DNA of 64,000 nt from Saccharomycopsis crataegensis (GCF_037102585.1 NW_027043820.1:1274501-1338500); one strand, 5' to 3'; positions 20,100 through 30,237 are shown, numbered from the stretch's first letter. Numbers and translations are program-made. The notes: generated by a model from the letters alone, not told the origin.

Positions 20100-20749
20100 T
20101 GTGATTTAGGGGGGCAGCAACGCTACTAGTATTCTATATTTTTTTGTGTTGTATGGTATAAATAAAAGATGTCAATGTTGTCAAGATGGTGTAATAATAA
20201 TGATTGTCGAAGGCAAAGAAAAAAACAGAAAGAAAAAAAAAAAATGCACGTGATGATATATCATCACGTGCACACTCGAAGGGGGTGGTCGCTTATGCAG
20301 TCGTGCCAATATTATTACACGGTAACAAAGGTATATGAATATGGGTATATATTATATATTATTATTATTATTATTATTACCAGATTGAGAAATACAAACC
20401 ATCACAATCAAGAGATCTAGATAAAATAAATAAAAGGAAATAGCATAACACTTGAAACTAGTTAAAGCAAATAATTAAACATTGTAAACGATAGCGTAAA
20501 CACAAAAGAAAAAATATCGGCTGAATAACTAACGTGAAGTTAAGTCATTCAGAAAAGTAGTGAAATTGTGACAGCAAATATTGAAAAGAAGAAAAGCTTC
20601 AAATAGTAACACACACAGAGGATACGACAGAAGCTTCTAATAAAATATAGTACAAAACAAACAAAATAAGGTTGTAATGGAGGAATTCATTTGATGACGA
20701 TCATTCAAGCCAATGGAAAAATTCATCGGACAAATAATAATAGATCGAC
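20100..20749. other. CCR4 upstream region / ERG12 3' region
   Basis: This 650-bp stretch lies between two minus-strand genes. It holds the double CACGTG palindrome (20245-20272), a (TTA)n run near 20355-20378 and an AT-rich ERG12 3' region. I see no gene in it. Confidence 0.55.
20245..20272. promoter_or_regulatory. 28-bp perfect palindrome with two CACGTG boxes, upstream of CCR4
   Basis: The half site TGCACGTGATGATA is followed directly by its exact reverse complement, so all 28 bases are symmetric. CACGTG boxes sit at 20247-20252 and 20265-20270, 18 bp apart start to start, or close to two helical turns. It lies 146-173 bp upstream of the CCR4 ATG, a normal place for an activator site. CACGTG is the bHLH core bound by Cbf1 and relatives in yeasts. 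Binding itself is inference. Confidence 0.6.
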
Positions 20750-22192
20750 TTACCAGAAGCTCCAAAAGTTAGGGTTGGCACCAACACCGACTGTCAGTTC
20801 AATTTCTTCTCTGTCTTCCAATCTGAATAAGTCAAATTTGTCGACATCAGCGGCTTTGTCAAGAGGACAATACCCAACACCTTTGCCACCCAAGGTGGTT
20901 TCAAAAGTTTCGAAACCTTCGCTCACGAGTCTTGCTTCAGCATTCTTCATTGTCGATTCACTGAGTTCGTCTCTTAACAATGTGATGGCACATCCACCAC
21001 CTCCGGCACCGGTCAATTTGGTATCACCAATTTCTAATTCGTCACAGCACAATTTGACTCTTTCCAAAGTTGGATGGGAAACCCCCAAGGAAACCAACAA
21101 ACCGTGGTTCATTCTGATCAATTCTCTGAATCTTGATTTGGCTTCGTTATCAAAGAATGGGCGAATCATCAATTTGTAGCCTTCTCTAGTAATGTAATCG
21201 ATGGCATCCATAATGACCCCAGAGGATTTTGGAAAATCACTCACGAGAGCCGACACTTTGGCCACCAAATCGGCAGTACGACGTGGTTGCTTGGTATTGG
21301 TTAACAAAAGTTTCAATGGAGGGAAGTTTCTCATGGCGGTACGCACGCTAGGCACCGAAGATTTCATACGTTGGAACATCACCGCCCCACCATAACAAGC
21401 GACAGCGTTATCGATACCTGATGGGTTACCGTGGATACATTTTTCGGCTAAGAACGACCAACTGTGAATGAAATCGGAATCAGGAGAATCGGTGGCCACC
21501 AATTCGTTGATGGAAAGAGATGCAGGAGCAATATGACCACCGATAAGCGCTAACGAAGAAGCAAGACACACTGCTAAAGAAGCGGATGATCCTAACCCAG
21601 CGCCAACCGGCAAAGTAGATCTGGCAGTGAAAGTGTAGCCTGGCATTTTGCTATTGCAAATATTGACATAAAGATAGACAAAGGCGTAGGCGGCACTATA
21701 ATGGGTAGGGTCATCGATGGTCACCAACATTTCTGCCAAAGCGGACACCAATTCGGGGACCAATTCATCAGACGATTTACTGAACGCAGCGCTATTGTTC
21801 AATTTACCGTCATTAGAAGGAATAACTTGGTATTTTGCGGCGGCTTCCCAAGGGAAATCAGAGACTTTCCATTGCTTGCTGAAATTGATATCCGGGAATA
21901 TCAATGAGACGGTATCGGGAGATTCACTTTTGGATACCAGTAAATATGTTCTGAGGGACAAAGCTGCGGCAATTGCTGGCTAAAAGAAAAAAAAAAGGAC
22001 TGAGTTAGTAAATTATCTAATAACAGGTGGTGAAAAAGAAACAAGCAATATTTCATTGGTACAACTACTCACTTTGCCATGCACCGCAGAATGCTCACCA
22101 AAAATGATGACTTTACCGGGGGCAGAAACCAAGAAAGGCACTTGGACTTTATTATTTTGATTTTGATTGGTTTTTGGGTCAGGAACAGTCAT
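20750..22192 (-). CDS. ERG12: Mevalonate kinase (one intron)
   Basis: Exons (minus strand) 22192-22073 and 21979-20750 join in phase 0 to 449 residues; the S. cerevisiae enzyme has 443. The spliced start reads ...VPFLVSAPGKVIIFGEHSAVHGK then PAIAAALSLRTYLLV, as in Erg12. The GHMP kinase ATP loop is PVGAGLGSSAS (about 164-174). HGNPSGIDN and the C-terminal KLTGAGGGGCAITL are also present. The enzyme phosphorylates mevalonate in the cytosol, the first kinase step toward isoprenoids and ergosterol. The 15 Asn/Gln-rich residues before VPFLVSAPGK are a small N-terminal addition. A sterol-response core motif lies 278 bp upstream of the start. The gene is head-to-head with an FCY2-type permease. Confidence 0.96.
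21980..22072 (-). other. ERG12 intron (93 nt)
   Basis: On the minus strand the intron opens with GTGAGT (22072-22067) and has a perfect TACTAAC branch site (22010-22004 on the complementary strand). It ends in a T-rich tract and TTTTAG at 21980. Removing it joins the conserved HSAVHGK and PAIAAA segments. Confidence 0.94.
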
Positions 22193-22469
22193 TTTTGTAA
22201 TAATAGTATGGTGTAAGAATGGGTAGTTATGATTGATGATTGGTAAGACACAAATGCAAGGACACTAGTCACAGAAACGAAGGGATATTGGTCAAATAAT
22301 TGAGCACTAGGAACAAGATAGGATGGACAGGGAAGAAGGGAAAAGAAGAAGAAGAAGGAGAAGAATGTATGTTTATGTTTAGGTGATGAGTATGAACATG
22401 CGAAGACCAACAACAATACTGTGTGAATGGTAGATAGTGCGATAATCCAAGAAAACTTTGTCAAAAAAA

Positions 22470-22476
22470 TATACGA
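22470..22476 (-). promoter_or_regulatory. Sterol response element core (TCGTATA) upstream of ERG12
   Basis: The plus strand reads TATACGA, so TCGTATA faces ERG12, 278 bp before its ATG. TCGTATA is the established Upc2/Ecm22 binding core upstream of yeast ergosterol genes. One match in a kilobase can arise by chance, but its place before an ERG gene supports it. Confidence 0.5.
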
Positions 22477-22728
22477 GGCCCTAAGCGACGACGGAGTGCT
22501 TAGGGTGCGGATAGTATATGATCATATGAAAGGTGCATATAATCGCATATTGTAAAAATATCAACACAATAACTGGGAATATTTTGAGGATTGGAGTTGG
22601 TGTGTCATGTGTCACCATTCAATAATAATCACATCCATTCTCGAAATAACCTTTATTTGCGGTGATTATATACACATTGTTATATGGTTGATCGAGGTCA
22701 CGTTTTTGTTCCCATCATGTGAAAGAAA

Positions 22729-22874
22729 GGCTCGCTGCTGCCACTAGCTCGAGGACATTTACACACTTAAGTGAGATATTAATAGGAATAATAATCACCA
22801 ATATCATTGGGATGGCTAACCACGGAGATTGAACTGCGATAGCCAAACTAACCGGGTAAGCAGCAGCGAGAGCC
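22729..22874. repeat. Imperfect inverted repeat (13-bp arms)
   Basis: The left arm GGCTCGCTGCTGC (22729-22741) pairs with GCAGCAGCGAGAGCC (22860-22874) with a 2-nt bulge, enclosing about 118 bp. The arms are far richer in G and C than the surroundings. No target duplication was seen at the ends. Confidence 0.5.
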
Positions 22875-23273
22875 CTCTTATGACTTGGAGAGTTGTTTGC
22901 ACCAACAATAGCGACCAACCATTCAATTGAAAGACATACCAGTAATCAATTACCCATAAGAAGAAGAAGAATAATAACAATAATAATAATCATAATACAA
23001 CATCATTCATTTTCCCCCCCACACACCCACACACACAAACAAACAGAAAAAAAACAACTCAGAATTATTTCAATTGACAAAGATCTTTCGCATGCATTAC
23101 TATGCATGCATGCATGTATGCGTGAATCACGGCGGTCAAATAAAAAAAAGAACTGAAAATGAATCATTTTTTTTTTCCCTCACTATTTATAATTGCCTAG
23201 TTACCCAGAGTGTTAAACCTTCTCCACAGATGCTGTTAATTTCTCAATATCTATAACAAGAAACTCATAAATA

Positions 23274-24863
23274 ATGTCTTCGTCTAGCGAGAAGGAAAAA
23301 TCGCCGCATCCGGTGTTTGTCCATTTGTCAAAACTATCTACCAAATTGGACTCTTTTGGGGTCGAGTCAAGAGGGATCGAACGTATCGAACCATATGAAC
23401 GGTCCACCAACAAAACTAAAGCGATTCTCCAAGTGTTTGGTCTTTGGATGGCCGCTGCCGGTGGGCTTTCGTCGCTTTCCTCATTTGTTCTCGGTCCATT
23501 GGTGTTTGAGCTCGGATTCAAGGACTCGTTAATCTATGGGTTTTTTGGCCAATTCTTAGGATGTGTAATCGCTGCTTATTGTTCCATCATGGGTCCAAGA
23601 TCAGGGTGTAGACAAATGGTCGGGGCAAGATACTTGTTTGGTTGGTGGCTTGTCAAACTTGTGGCGTTGGTGGCGATCATCGGGGTGGTTGGTTGGTCGG
23701 TGACCAATTCGGTGCTCGGTGGGCAAATCTTGATGACGGTTTCTAATGATAAGGTGCCTATTGAAGTAGGAATCATCATTGTTGCGTTGGTCAGTGTAGT
23801 GGTGTCGATCTTTGGGATTAGACAATTACTTAGAGTGGAAATCTTTCTCTCGATCCCTATTCTTATCTCATTCTTGTTGATGTACATTTCCATCGCCCCA
23901 GATTATAAATACATCTACCAATCCCAATCCATTGGAGATAAAGCTACCATTAGAGGCCATCAACTATCGTTCTTTGCCTTAGCATATTCCGTCACTTCTA
24001 CTTGGGGGTCGATTGCTTCTGATTATTATTTGATTTTCCCAGAAACTACTTCTGATCTTGAAGTGTTCAGCATCACTTTTATGGGGATTCTCGTTCCAAC
24101 AACTTTCACCTCGACTCTTGGGATTCTCTTGGGGAATGTTGCCGCAGTATACCAACCATGGAATGACATGTATTCCACCAATGGGCTTGGTGGGTTACTT
24201 ACCATTGCCTTTGATGAAAACTGGGGCGCATGGTCACGTCTTTTCCTGGTGCTCTTATTTCTCTCATTGATCACTAATAATATCATTAATTCGTATTCTG
24301 CGGCCTTTGGGATTCAATTAGCCGGGTTGTGGTTGGCAAAAGTCCCTCGTTTTATTTGGGTGATTTTGGTCACCATAGTGTACCTTGTGGCGGCGTTGGC
24401 AGGAAGAAATCATTTCAGTGAAATTTTGGGGAATTTCTTACCAATGATTGGTTACTGGATCTCCATTTATTTCATTTTGTTGGTCGAGGAAAACGTGATT
24501 TTCAGAAACTCGCATTTCTATCCAAGATTATTCACCAAAGAGCATGAAGTGGCAAATGATAACTCTTGTACGCAATTCGAATCTTCATCAAGATTTTACA
24601 AACTTTACCATCGTCCACAGTTTTATAACTGGACCATCTGGAACGATTACGACAGATTGACTAATGGGTACGCTGCAATCGCTGCGTCTCTTGCAGGGGT
24701 TGCTGGTGCTGTGGTGGGGATGAACCAAACCTATTACGTTGGTCCAATTTCTAGCTTTATTGGTGCCGATGGTGGTGATTTGGGGATGTGGTTGAGTATG
24801 GCGTTTGCCGGAGTGGTTTATCCGGGCTTAAGATATTTGGAATTAAAGAGGTTTGGCAGATAA
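23274..24863 (+). CDS. FCY2: Purine-cytosine permease of the NCS1 family (FCY2-like)
   Basis: The protein has 529 residues and about 12 hydrophobic segments. It shows the fungal NCS1 pattern: a cytosolic head with SRGIERIEPYERSTNKT, a first segment with WMAAAGGLSSLSSFVLGPLVFELG, then MGPRSGCRQMVGARY, a central TSTWGSIASDYYLIFPETTS and a closing GLRYLELKRFGR. These permeases bring purines and cytosine, or in Tpn1 vitamin B6, into the cell by proton symport at the plasma membrane. The length and the end motif fit Fcy2 and its paralogues (533 residues in S. cerevisiae) better than Tpn1 (579). Substrate cannot be fixed by eye, because Fcy2, Fcy21 and Fcy22 are close. The gene stands head-to-head with ERG12. 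Confidence 0.85.
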   Translation: MSSSSEKEKSPHPVFVHLSKLSTKLDSFGVESRGIERIEPYERSTNKTKAILQVFGLWMAAAGGLSSLSSFVLGPLVFELGFKDSLIYGFFGQFLGCVIAAYCSIMGPRSGCRQMVGARYLFGWWLVKLVALVAIIGVVGWSVTNSVLGGQILMTVSNDKVPIEVGIIIVALVSVVVSIFGIRQLLRVEIFLSIPILISFLLMYISIAPDYKYIYQSQSIGDKATIRGHQLSFFALAYSVTSTWGSIASDYYLIFPETTSDLEVFSITFMGILVPTTFTSTLGILLGNVAAVYQPWNDMYSTNGLGGLLTIAFDENWGAWSRLFLVLLFLSLITNNIINSYSAAFGIQLAGLWLAKVPRFIWVILVTIVYLVAALAGRNHFSEILGNFLPMIGYWISIYFILLVEENVIFRNSHFYPRLFTKEHEVANDNSCTQFESSSRFYKLYHRPQFYNWTIWNDYDRLTNGYAAIAASLAGVAGAVVGMNQTYYVGPISSFIGADGGDLGMWLSMAFAGVVYPGLRYLELKRFGR

Positions 24864-25099
24864 ATTGATTTTTTGTTTGTTAAAGAGATGGACTAGTAAT
24901 TTTTTGTTGATTTTTCCTTTTCTTGTTTTCTTTAAAATGTTCCTTCTGGTTCTTTGTTTCTCGAATTTGGTTCTCTTCCTATGTATGTATGCATGTTTTT
25001 AGTTTATAGCTTCACTAATTATCATTGATTTTAATTTGTAGATTTACTAATTATCAATATTCTCACTTTCTAGCTGTCCTACTTATCATGGGTTTTGAA

Positions 25100-25131
<32 letters not shown>

Positions 25132-25361
25132 TTTAGCCCTTAGGTCTAAATGATGATTAAAAAGCATTAGCCATGATTAGATCATCAAAAGTTACTAAGC
25201 GCACGATGGCGATGAGATGAATGTGAGAGAAAAAAATTTTTTTTTTTTTTTTTTTTTATCAATTTATTATAAATTATAGTAAAAAATACAGCATAAAAAT
25301 CAATAGAAAGATAATAATATCTTTTGGGTCTTTTTTTTTTTTTTTATTTGATTTTTGTGGG

Positions 25362-25394
<33 letters not shown>

Positions 25395-25465
25395 TTTATT
25401 TTTATTTTTCGCTTGAATAGTGATCTTGAAGTGTTTAAGAAATAAGAAGACAAAAGGATTTTATC
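24864..25465. other. Intergenic: FCY2-like 3' end / REI1 promoter
   Basis: This 602-bp spacer lies between two plus-strand genes. It has a (GA)13 run at 25101-25126, T-tracts near 25235-25257 and 25331-25345, and a (TTA)n run at about 25363-25392. I see no gene in it. Confidence 0.55.
25101..25126. repeat. (GA)13 dinucleotide microsatellite
   Basis: Thirteen perfect GA units lie about 340 bp upstream of the REI1 start. Confidence 0.9.
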
Positions 25466-26635
25466 ATGAGTTCATCATTCACTTGCAATACCTGTGGGCT
25501 TGCGTTTCCTACCAGTGGGGGGCAAAAAGAGCATATGAGATCAGATTGGCATAGATATAATTTGAAAAGACGGGTCGCTCAATTACCTTCTATCAGCATG
25601 GATACCTTCAATGAGAAAGTTAGCAAGATGACAATAGCCGAGGAAGAAGTTGATCCAAATATATCCAAGAGAGAATTGAGAAAGCAAAAGAAAGAAGAGA
25701 TCATGAGACAAAGAATGGAGCTTTTGCAGAAGGCCCGCATGGCGATGATGCAGAAAGAGGAAGAGAATAATAATACTGAAGAGAAGCCTGAAATGGAAGA
25801 AAATGATAAAGAGGAACACAAAGAAGACGAACTTGAAGAACAGGAAGATGAAGATGAAACCGAAGAAGCTGCCACTGATGCTTTGCTTCAAAAGAAATTG
25901 AAGTCTCAAATAAAGATTGCTCCAAATACCTGTCTTTTCTGCAAAAACCACGAGTCAAAAGATATCCCAACCAACCTTGAGCATATGTTCATGACCCACG
26001 GTCTTTATGTGCCTGAAAAAAAATACCTTACCAATGCTGCTGGTTTACTCGAATACTTGGGGGAGAAAATCGGGTTAGGAAATGTATGTCTCGTTTGTAA
26101 TTATCAAGGGAAGAATGTCGAGGCGGTAAGAGCCCATATGTTAGCCAAACAACATTGTCGATTACCGTACGAATCAGAGGATGAAAAATTGGAAATCTCC
26201 GATTTTTATGATTTCTCCTCGACGTACGCCGCCCCTACCAAATCCGAAATCGCTGGTAATGACGAAGATTGGGAAGATGTTTCTGGAGGTGAAGAAGGCG
26301 ACGAAGAAGATGATGAAGATGATGAAGAATTCGACCAAGATGTGCTTTACAACGATGGGGTCGAACTTTATTTGCCGACCGGTATCAAGGTCGGTCACAG
26401 ATCATTACAACGTTACTTCAAACAAGATTTGAAACCAGAAAAGACTTTGACTGAAGGTCAAGGTACCGTGGTTGCTGCAGAAACTAGACATTTGGTTAGT
26501 ATTGTAGATAAGAAAGAAATGGCGGTGCAACAAAGAGTTTGGAAAACAGAAATCTCTAATAAGAAGAGAAATGATAAGAGAGCCGCCAAATTCATCAATA
26601 ACCAACCACATTTCAGAGACCCATTGTTGCAATGA
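25466..26635 (+). CDS. REI1: Rei1-type zinc-finger protein, cytoplasmic 60S maturation factor
   Basis: The protein has 389 residues (S. cerevisiae Rei1: 393). A C2H2 finger opens it (FTCNTCGLAFPTSGGQKEHMRSDWHRYNLKRR, spaced as C-x2-C...H-x5-H). Two more finger-like units follow: CLFCKNHESKDIPTNLEHMFMTHG and CLVCNYQGKNVEAVRAHMLAKQHC. A Glu/Asp-rich helix lies between them. The last part (GVELYLPTGIKVGHRSLQRYFKQ, then RNDKRAAKFINNQPHFRDPLLQ) is typical of the family. Rei1 inserts its tail into the polypeptide exit tunnel of the late cytoplasmic pre-60S particle and frees the Arx1-Alb1 export factors with Jjj1. A paralogue, REH1, exists in some yeasts, so Rei1 versus Reh1 is not fully settled. 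Confidence 0.92.
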   Translation: MSSSFTCNTCGLAFPTSGGQKEHMRSDWHRYNLKRRVAQLPSISMDTFNEKVSKMTIAEEEVDPNISKRELRKQKKEEIMRQRMELLQKARMAMMQKEEENNNTEEKPEMEENDKEEHKEDELEEQEDEDETEEAATDALLQKKLKSQIKIAPNTCLFCKNHESKDIPTNLEHMFMTHGLYVPEKKYLTNAAGLLEYLGEKIGLGNVCLVCNYQGKNVEAVRAHMLAKQHCRLPYESEDEKLEISDFYDFSSTYAAPTKSEIAGNDEDWEDVSGGEEGDEEDDEDDEEFDQDVLYNDGVELYLPTGIKVGHRSLQRYFKQDLKPEKTLTEGQGTVVAAETRHLVSIVDKKEMAVQQRVWKTEISNKKRNDKRAAKFINNQPHFRDPLLQ

Positions 26636-27281
26636 TTTTATAATTCAATTAATGAATGGGAATATTTTTGAAGCATTTTGAAAATTTGTAAACACATATA
26701 ATATATATCTTGTTAGAAGTTTTCTATGTAATTCACGTAAACCATCTATCACCAGCTAAAATGCTCTTTCAATTTGTATACCCATTATATAGAAAAATTT
26801 CTACCTATTCGTACATGATCTATGGATTCTATATATAAAATAAAAACAAAAAAAAATAAAGAACGTCCATACTTAATAGAAAAATTATGCCAAAAAGTAG
26901 AGAGAATATAAATAAAAATGAAATACATTCAAACATGCTCTGTTATACAATATACACAAAAAAAAACCGTACAACATCTGAAATAAGAAAAAAGTAGAAC
27001 GGTTTTTAAGAAAGGTTGTATGGGGAAAAAAAAAGGGTCTTTCAGATGATGGATGAGGAGATAAGTAACTATGAGTGAAAATAAAACAATCAAACAAAAG
27101 AGAAAAAAGACAAAGAAGAAAAGAAAAAAATGGTAAGGGGGGGTGGACAACGCGACACCAAATCGATAAAGAAATCAAGTCAGTTCAATCGTGATGAAAT
27201 CAAAAAAAAAAAAGGGGAAAAAGGTCATTAAAGAGATTGAGGGAGGCAAAAAACCTTATACTAATTATAAATTGTTATAAT
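26636..27281. other. Convergent spacer REI1 / KRE6-SKN1
   Basis: This 646-bp spacer between convergent genes has ATATA repeats near 26695-26710 and A-rich, G/A-rich runs from 26840 to 27240. I see no gene in it; antisense frames are Phe/Ser-rich low complexity. Confidence 0.55.
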
Positions 27282-29450
27282 TCAAGTACAGCCCCCGGTC
27301 AATTTATTCTTTGGGAATGAGTATCCAGCATCTTCCCAACTAGTCAAGTTAGGATTACTGTAGGCGTTCAAGTGATCTTGAATATAGTCATATGTTGGAT
27401 AATCCTCCGGATCACAACCCATGTTTTCTTCGCCTTCAGGTTGGTAAATTCTCACATAATCAATTCTCATAGTCATTGGGAAATGAAGAGAAGCCCAATC
27501 GATATAAGCCCAATTGTTAGAAATGCCCAAATTTAAGTTGATAGACATTGGTTCTTTGGTAATTCTTCTCCAGCCAATATTACCATTTGGATGTAAAGCT
27601 TTTGCGTGAATTGTCAAAGTTGGATCGTCACCGATAAACCATTGGATGTAACCATCATCATTGTCATTTAAATATTCAAAACCAATTTTTTGGAATTGGT
27701 GGACTCCACCAGTGTCACCGAATTCATACCAGGTAATGTTCATTGTTGAAGTTGCAGAAACGGCTTGTTGGAAAGGACCGCCGGTATAGGTATTCATTGA
27801 GGAGATAGATGAGTTATGAATTTCCACAAAATCATAATCTGGGTAGTACCAGATATCATAAGGAGCCATTTGCAAAGATTGAGAAGCAACACCAACCCCA
27901 AGGGTAGTATCCATTTCCCCTTCCAAGGCATCAATTTCTGGAGCCCCTCTACCGGTACCTCTATTTGGATGATCTTCCCCTTTACAAGTACAAGAATTCA
28001 ATCTTTGACCAGGCAAATAACTGATCCCATCAGGAGAAGATTGATTTGGGGTGATTCCCGCGTCACATTCTTCATACGAATAAGGCCAAACCCCGTCACT
28101 GGTGGCCAAATAACCGGTACGAGCAATATTACCCATTGTCCAAATACCAGGCCACAAACCAGTAACGTTACCATAGTTTGGCAACATGACACCAACTTCC
28201 AAATTACCTTGAGTAAAACACAATCTATTCCAAGTTTGCACCATTCCTGATCTATAAAATAAGTCATGATTCTTATAAGCATCCATTCTGAGATTCAAAC
28301 TACCGTTTGCAGTACTAGAAGCATACGGATCATACCATTCTAAATCGTTGGTGGCGGCATAGTGGAAATCAGGAGCAAGGAAGAACTGATCGTCACCATC
28401 GTAGAAAGTTCTGCCTTCTTTATTGAATTCATCAGAAAATGCCAAATTCCATTTGGAGCCGTCACGGGCGGTTTTGGTCAATGCGGAATTTGGGGTATCT
28501 GGATCAACAAGGCTGGTTCTGATGGCAGATAATTGTGGATAAGTGTATTTGGTTAAGATTTCGTAAGTGACTGGGGCGCTCTTGTCAAGGATCCCCGAGT
28601 AGGTTAACACTGGGTAAACGACGAAAACCATGATGGCGCCAATCAAAAGGCAAACCAAGCCAACAAGCCCAAAACCAGAACGTTTATCCATGGTCTTCAA
28701 GTCGAACATCATTCTACCATGATCATATTTTGCATCTTCGATAGGGTCAGGGTTGTGCAAGTAGTCATCTGGTTCTTTTTCATCGATGTGTAATGGGAAT
28801 GACGAAGCAGGATACCCACCAAAAGGCGAGAAATCGGCGTCGATTAAGAAAGGGTTGGTGGAGCGATCTGACATCGACGAGGTATCCGACATATCTGAGC
28901 TTTTATTGTGAGCGTTTGCTCCAGGACCTCCCAACAATGAGTTTCTAGAGTTAATGGAAAAGGCCATGGAGGCTACTCTTTGATTGCCACCATTACTAAG
29001 TGAAGGGTAGCGGTCAAATTCATGAGGAATCAAAGATTCGTGGGGGTTTGAAGGGGTGTTTGGGGATATTGGGGTGTTGGCGATATTATTATTGACGTTA
29101 TTTTGGTTAGAGGCAGGGTTTTGAATGTTGCTAACGGAGTTGTTAACCGAATTAATATTTGAGTTTGAATTTTGCTGAGAGTAGAAGCCTGAGTAGTCAA
29201 TGTAAGGCTTGGAGGCATTATTGGCAGAAGAGGCCATGATATCGTTTGCAGGGTTATTGACATTGTTCATTTGTGCGTCGTTGTTGTTGCTGCTGCTGCT
29301 GTTGTTGTTGTTGTTATTTGTGTTGTGATGACCTGTTCTGTTAAAATCGGAATCTGATTCAGAATCGGAATAGGAGCGTTGATCGTTAAAAGGGTTTGAT
29401 TCCTCGTCCAAAGAGTTTGGCGAGCCTGAAGTCAAGTTTCTCCTAGACAT
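27282..29450 (-). CDS. KRE6: Kre6/Skn1-type beta-1,6-glucan synthesis protein (GH16-like)
   Basis: The 722-residue type II membrane protein has a Ser/Asn-rich cytosolic head (1-255), one membrane segment (about 258-283; FGLVGLVCLLIGAIMVFVVYPV) and a lumenal GH16-like domain. The domain shows WNLAFSDEFNKEGRTFY, PGIWTMGNIARTGYLATSDGVWPY and the catalytic-type GAPEIDALEGEMD. Kre6 and Skn1 act in the ER, Golgi and at the growing surface and are needed for beta-1,6-glucan of the cell wall. S. cerevisiae Kre6 has 720 residues. The two paralogues differ mainly in the head, so I cannot choose between them; the symbol given stands for the pair. A TTACGTAA-type palindrome lies in the 787-bp upstream region. 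Confidence 0.92.
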   Translation of the reverse strand: MSRRNLTSGSPNSLDEESNPFNDQRSYSDSESDSDFNRTGHHNTNNNNNNSSSSNNNDAQMNNVNNPANDIMASSANNASKPYIDYSGFYSQQNSNSNINSVNNSVSNIQNPASNQNNVNNNIANTPISPNTPSNPHESLIPHEFDRYPSLSNGGNQRVASMAFSINSRNSLLGGPGANAHNKSSDMSDTSSMSDRSTNPFLIDADFSPFGGYPASSFPLHIDEKEPDDYLHNPDPIEDAKYDHGRMMFDLKTMDKRSGFGLVGLVCLLIGAIMVFVVYPVLTYSGILDKSAPVTYEILTKYTYPQLSAIRTSLVDPDTPNSALTKTARDGSKWNLAFSDEFNKEGRTFYDGDDQFFLAPDFHYAATNDLEWYDPYASSTANGSLNLRMDAYKNHDLFYRSGMVQTWNRLCFTQGNLEVGVMLPNYGNVTGLWPGIWTMGNIARTGYLATSDGVWPYSYEECDAGITPNQSSPDGISYLPGQRLNSCTCKGEDHPNRGTGRGAPEIDALEGEMDTTLGVGVASQSLQMAPYDIWYYPDYDFVEIHNSSISSMNTYTGGPFQQAVSATSTMNITWYEFGDTGGVHQFQKIGFEYLNDNDDGYIQWFIGDDPTLTIHAKALHPNGNIGWRRITKEPMSINLNLGISNNWAYIDWASLHFPMTMRIDYVRIYQPEGEENMGCDPEDYPTYDYIQDHLNAYSNPNLTSWEDAGYSFPKNKLTGGCT

Positions 29451-30237
29451 TTTTTGAAGTCACCAATGTACTAATAGAAAGAAAAGAAAAAAAAAAGGCT
29501 AAGCAAGGTAATACAAGACGACGATTTGGTCTTCTGGAGAGGTAATGAGTGAGTGAGGACAAGTAACGAATGGCAATCGAAATGATAATGAGGGAGCAAT
29601 CGACAAAGTGAAACCACAAACAGACAGTGGTTTGAAGAGTGTGGGACTAGAATAAGTACGGTATAGTCAGACTACCCAGGTAGAACACTGATATAATGGG
29701 ATAGTAGACGAGGATATATGATTTAGAAGAAGTTGAAATTTTTTTTTTTCTGATCTGTTGTTTTCTATGTGTGGTTTTTTTTTTTTTTTTTTTGGAATTT
29801 TTTAGATTTCTTTATTGTTTGTCTTCTTTTGCTTTTTCCCAGGGGTGGTGGGTGGATCAAAGAGATTAGCTCGTGTATGTCGAAGGGAGTCTTTTAGGGG
29901 GACAACAGTTGTATATATGGAATGTTATATGAACGAGGAGTGAGTGTGTATATATAATATTATGATAAAACTACTACTAATAATCATAATAATAACAGTA
30001 ATCTATACAATGCTGAGCAATAAGGCTGTGTGGGTCGGTGTTGCTGAGGCAGGGAAGGGCACCGGGTAACGGCAGATGGCGACTGCGTGTAATTGGGGGG
30101 TCACTGGGGGTGCGGCAGTGCATTCCAGGCACATTACGCTACTTATTACGTAATGCAACCCCCCCGTGACTCTGGGATATACATTATATTGTATTATGTA
30201 AGATATATAAGATATATAGGATATATATAAGATATAC
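29451..30237. other. KRE6/SKN1 upstream region
   Basis: This 787-bp region lies between the KRE6/SKN1 start and the GH43 stop, both on the minus strand. It holds T-tracts (29740-29750, 29775-29793), a G-rich island at 30030-30175 with GGGTGCGG at 30108-30115, the palindrome ATTACGTAAT at 30145-30154 and an ATATA-rich end. I see no gene in it. Confidence 0.55.
30145..30154. promoter_or_regulatory. ATTACGTAAT palindrome (bZIP-type site)
   Basis: A perfect 10-bp palindrome with the TTACGTAA core favoured by yeast Yap/ATF-type bZIP proteins lies about 700 bp upstream of the KRE6/SKN1 start. Stress control of a wall gene is a sensible but unproven reading. Confidence 0.4.

Larger units (their letters stand above)
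22193..23273. other. Divergent promoter, ERG12 / FCY2-like permease
   Basis: This 1081-bp region contains a sterol-response core (22470-22476), GGGTGCGGA (22503-22511), an imperfect inverted repeat (22729-22874), a GCATGC-rich alternating purine-pyrimidine tract (23091-23120) and A/C-rich runs near 23015-23050. Short open frames in it lack an ATG start. I see no gene. Confidence 0.55.

Noticed and set aside
22715-22918. 67-codon hydrophobic minus-strand frame in the ERG12-FCY2 promoter
   Set aside because: It has no ATG start in frame and lies inside the inverted-repeat region; no coding support.
25952-26100. Second or third zinc finger of REI1 as a separate gene
   Set aside because: One continuous frame with the normal Rei1 length covers all fingers.
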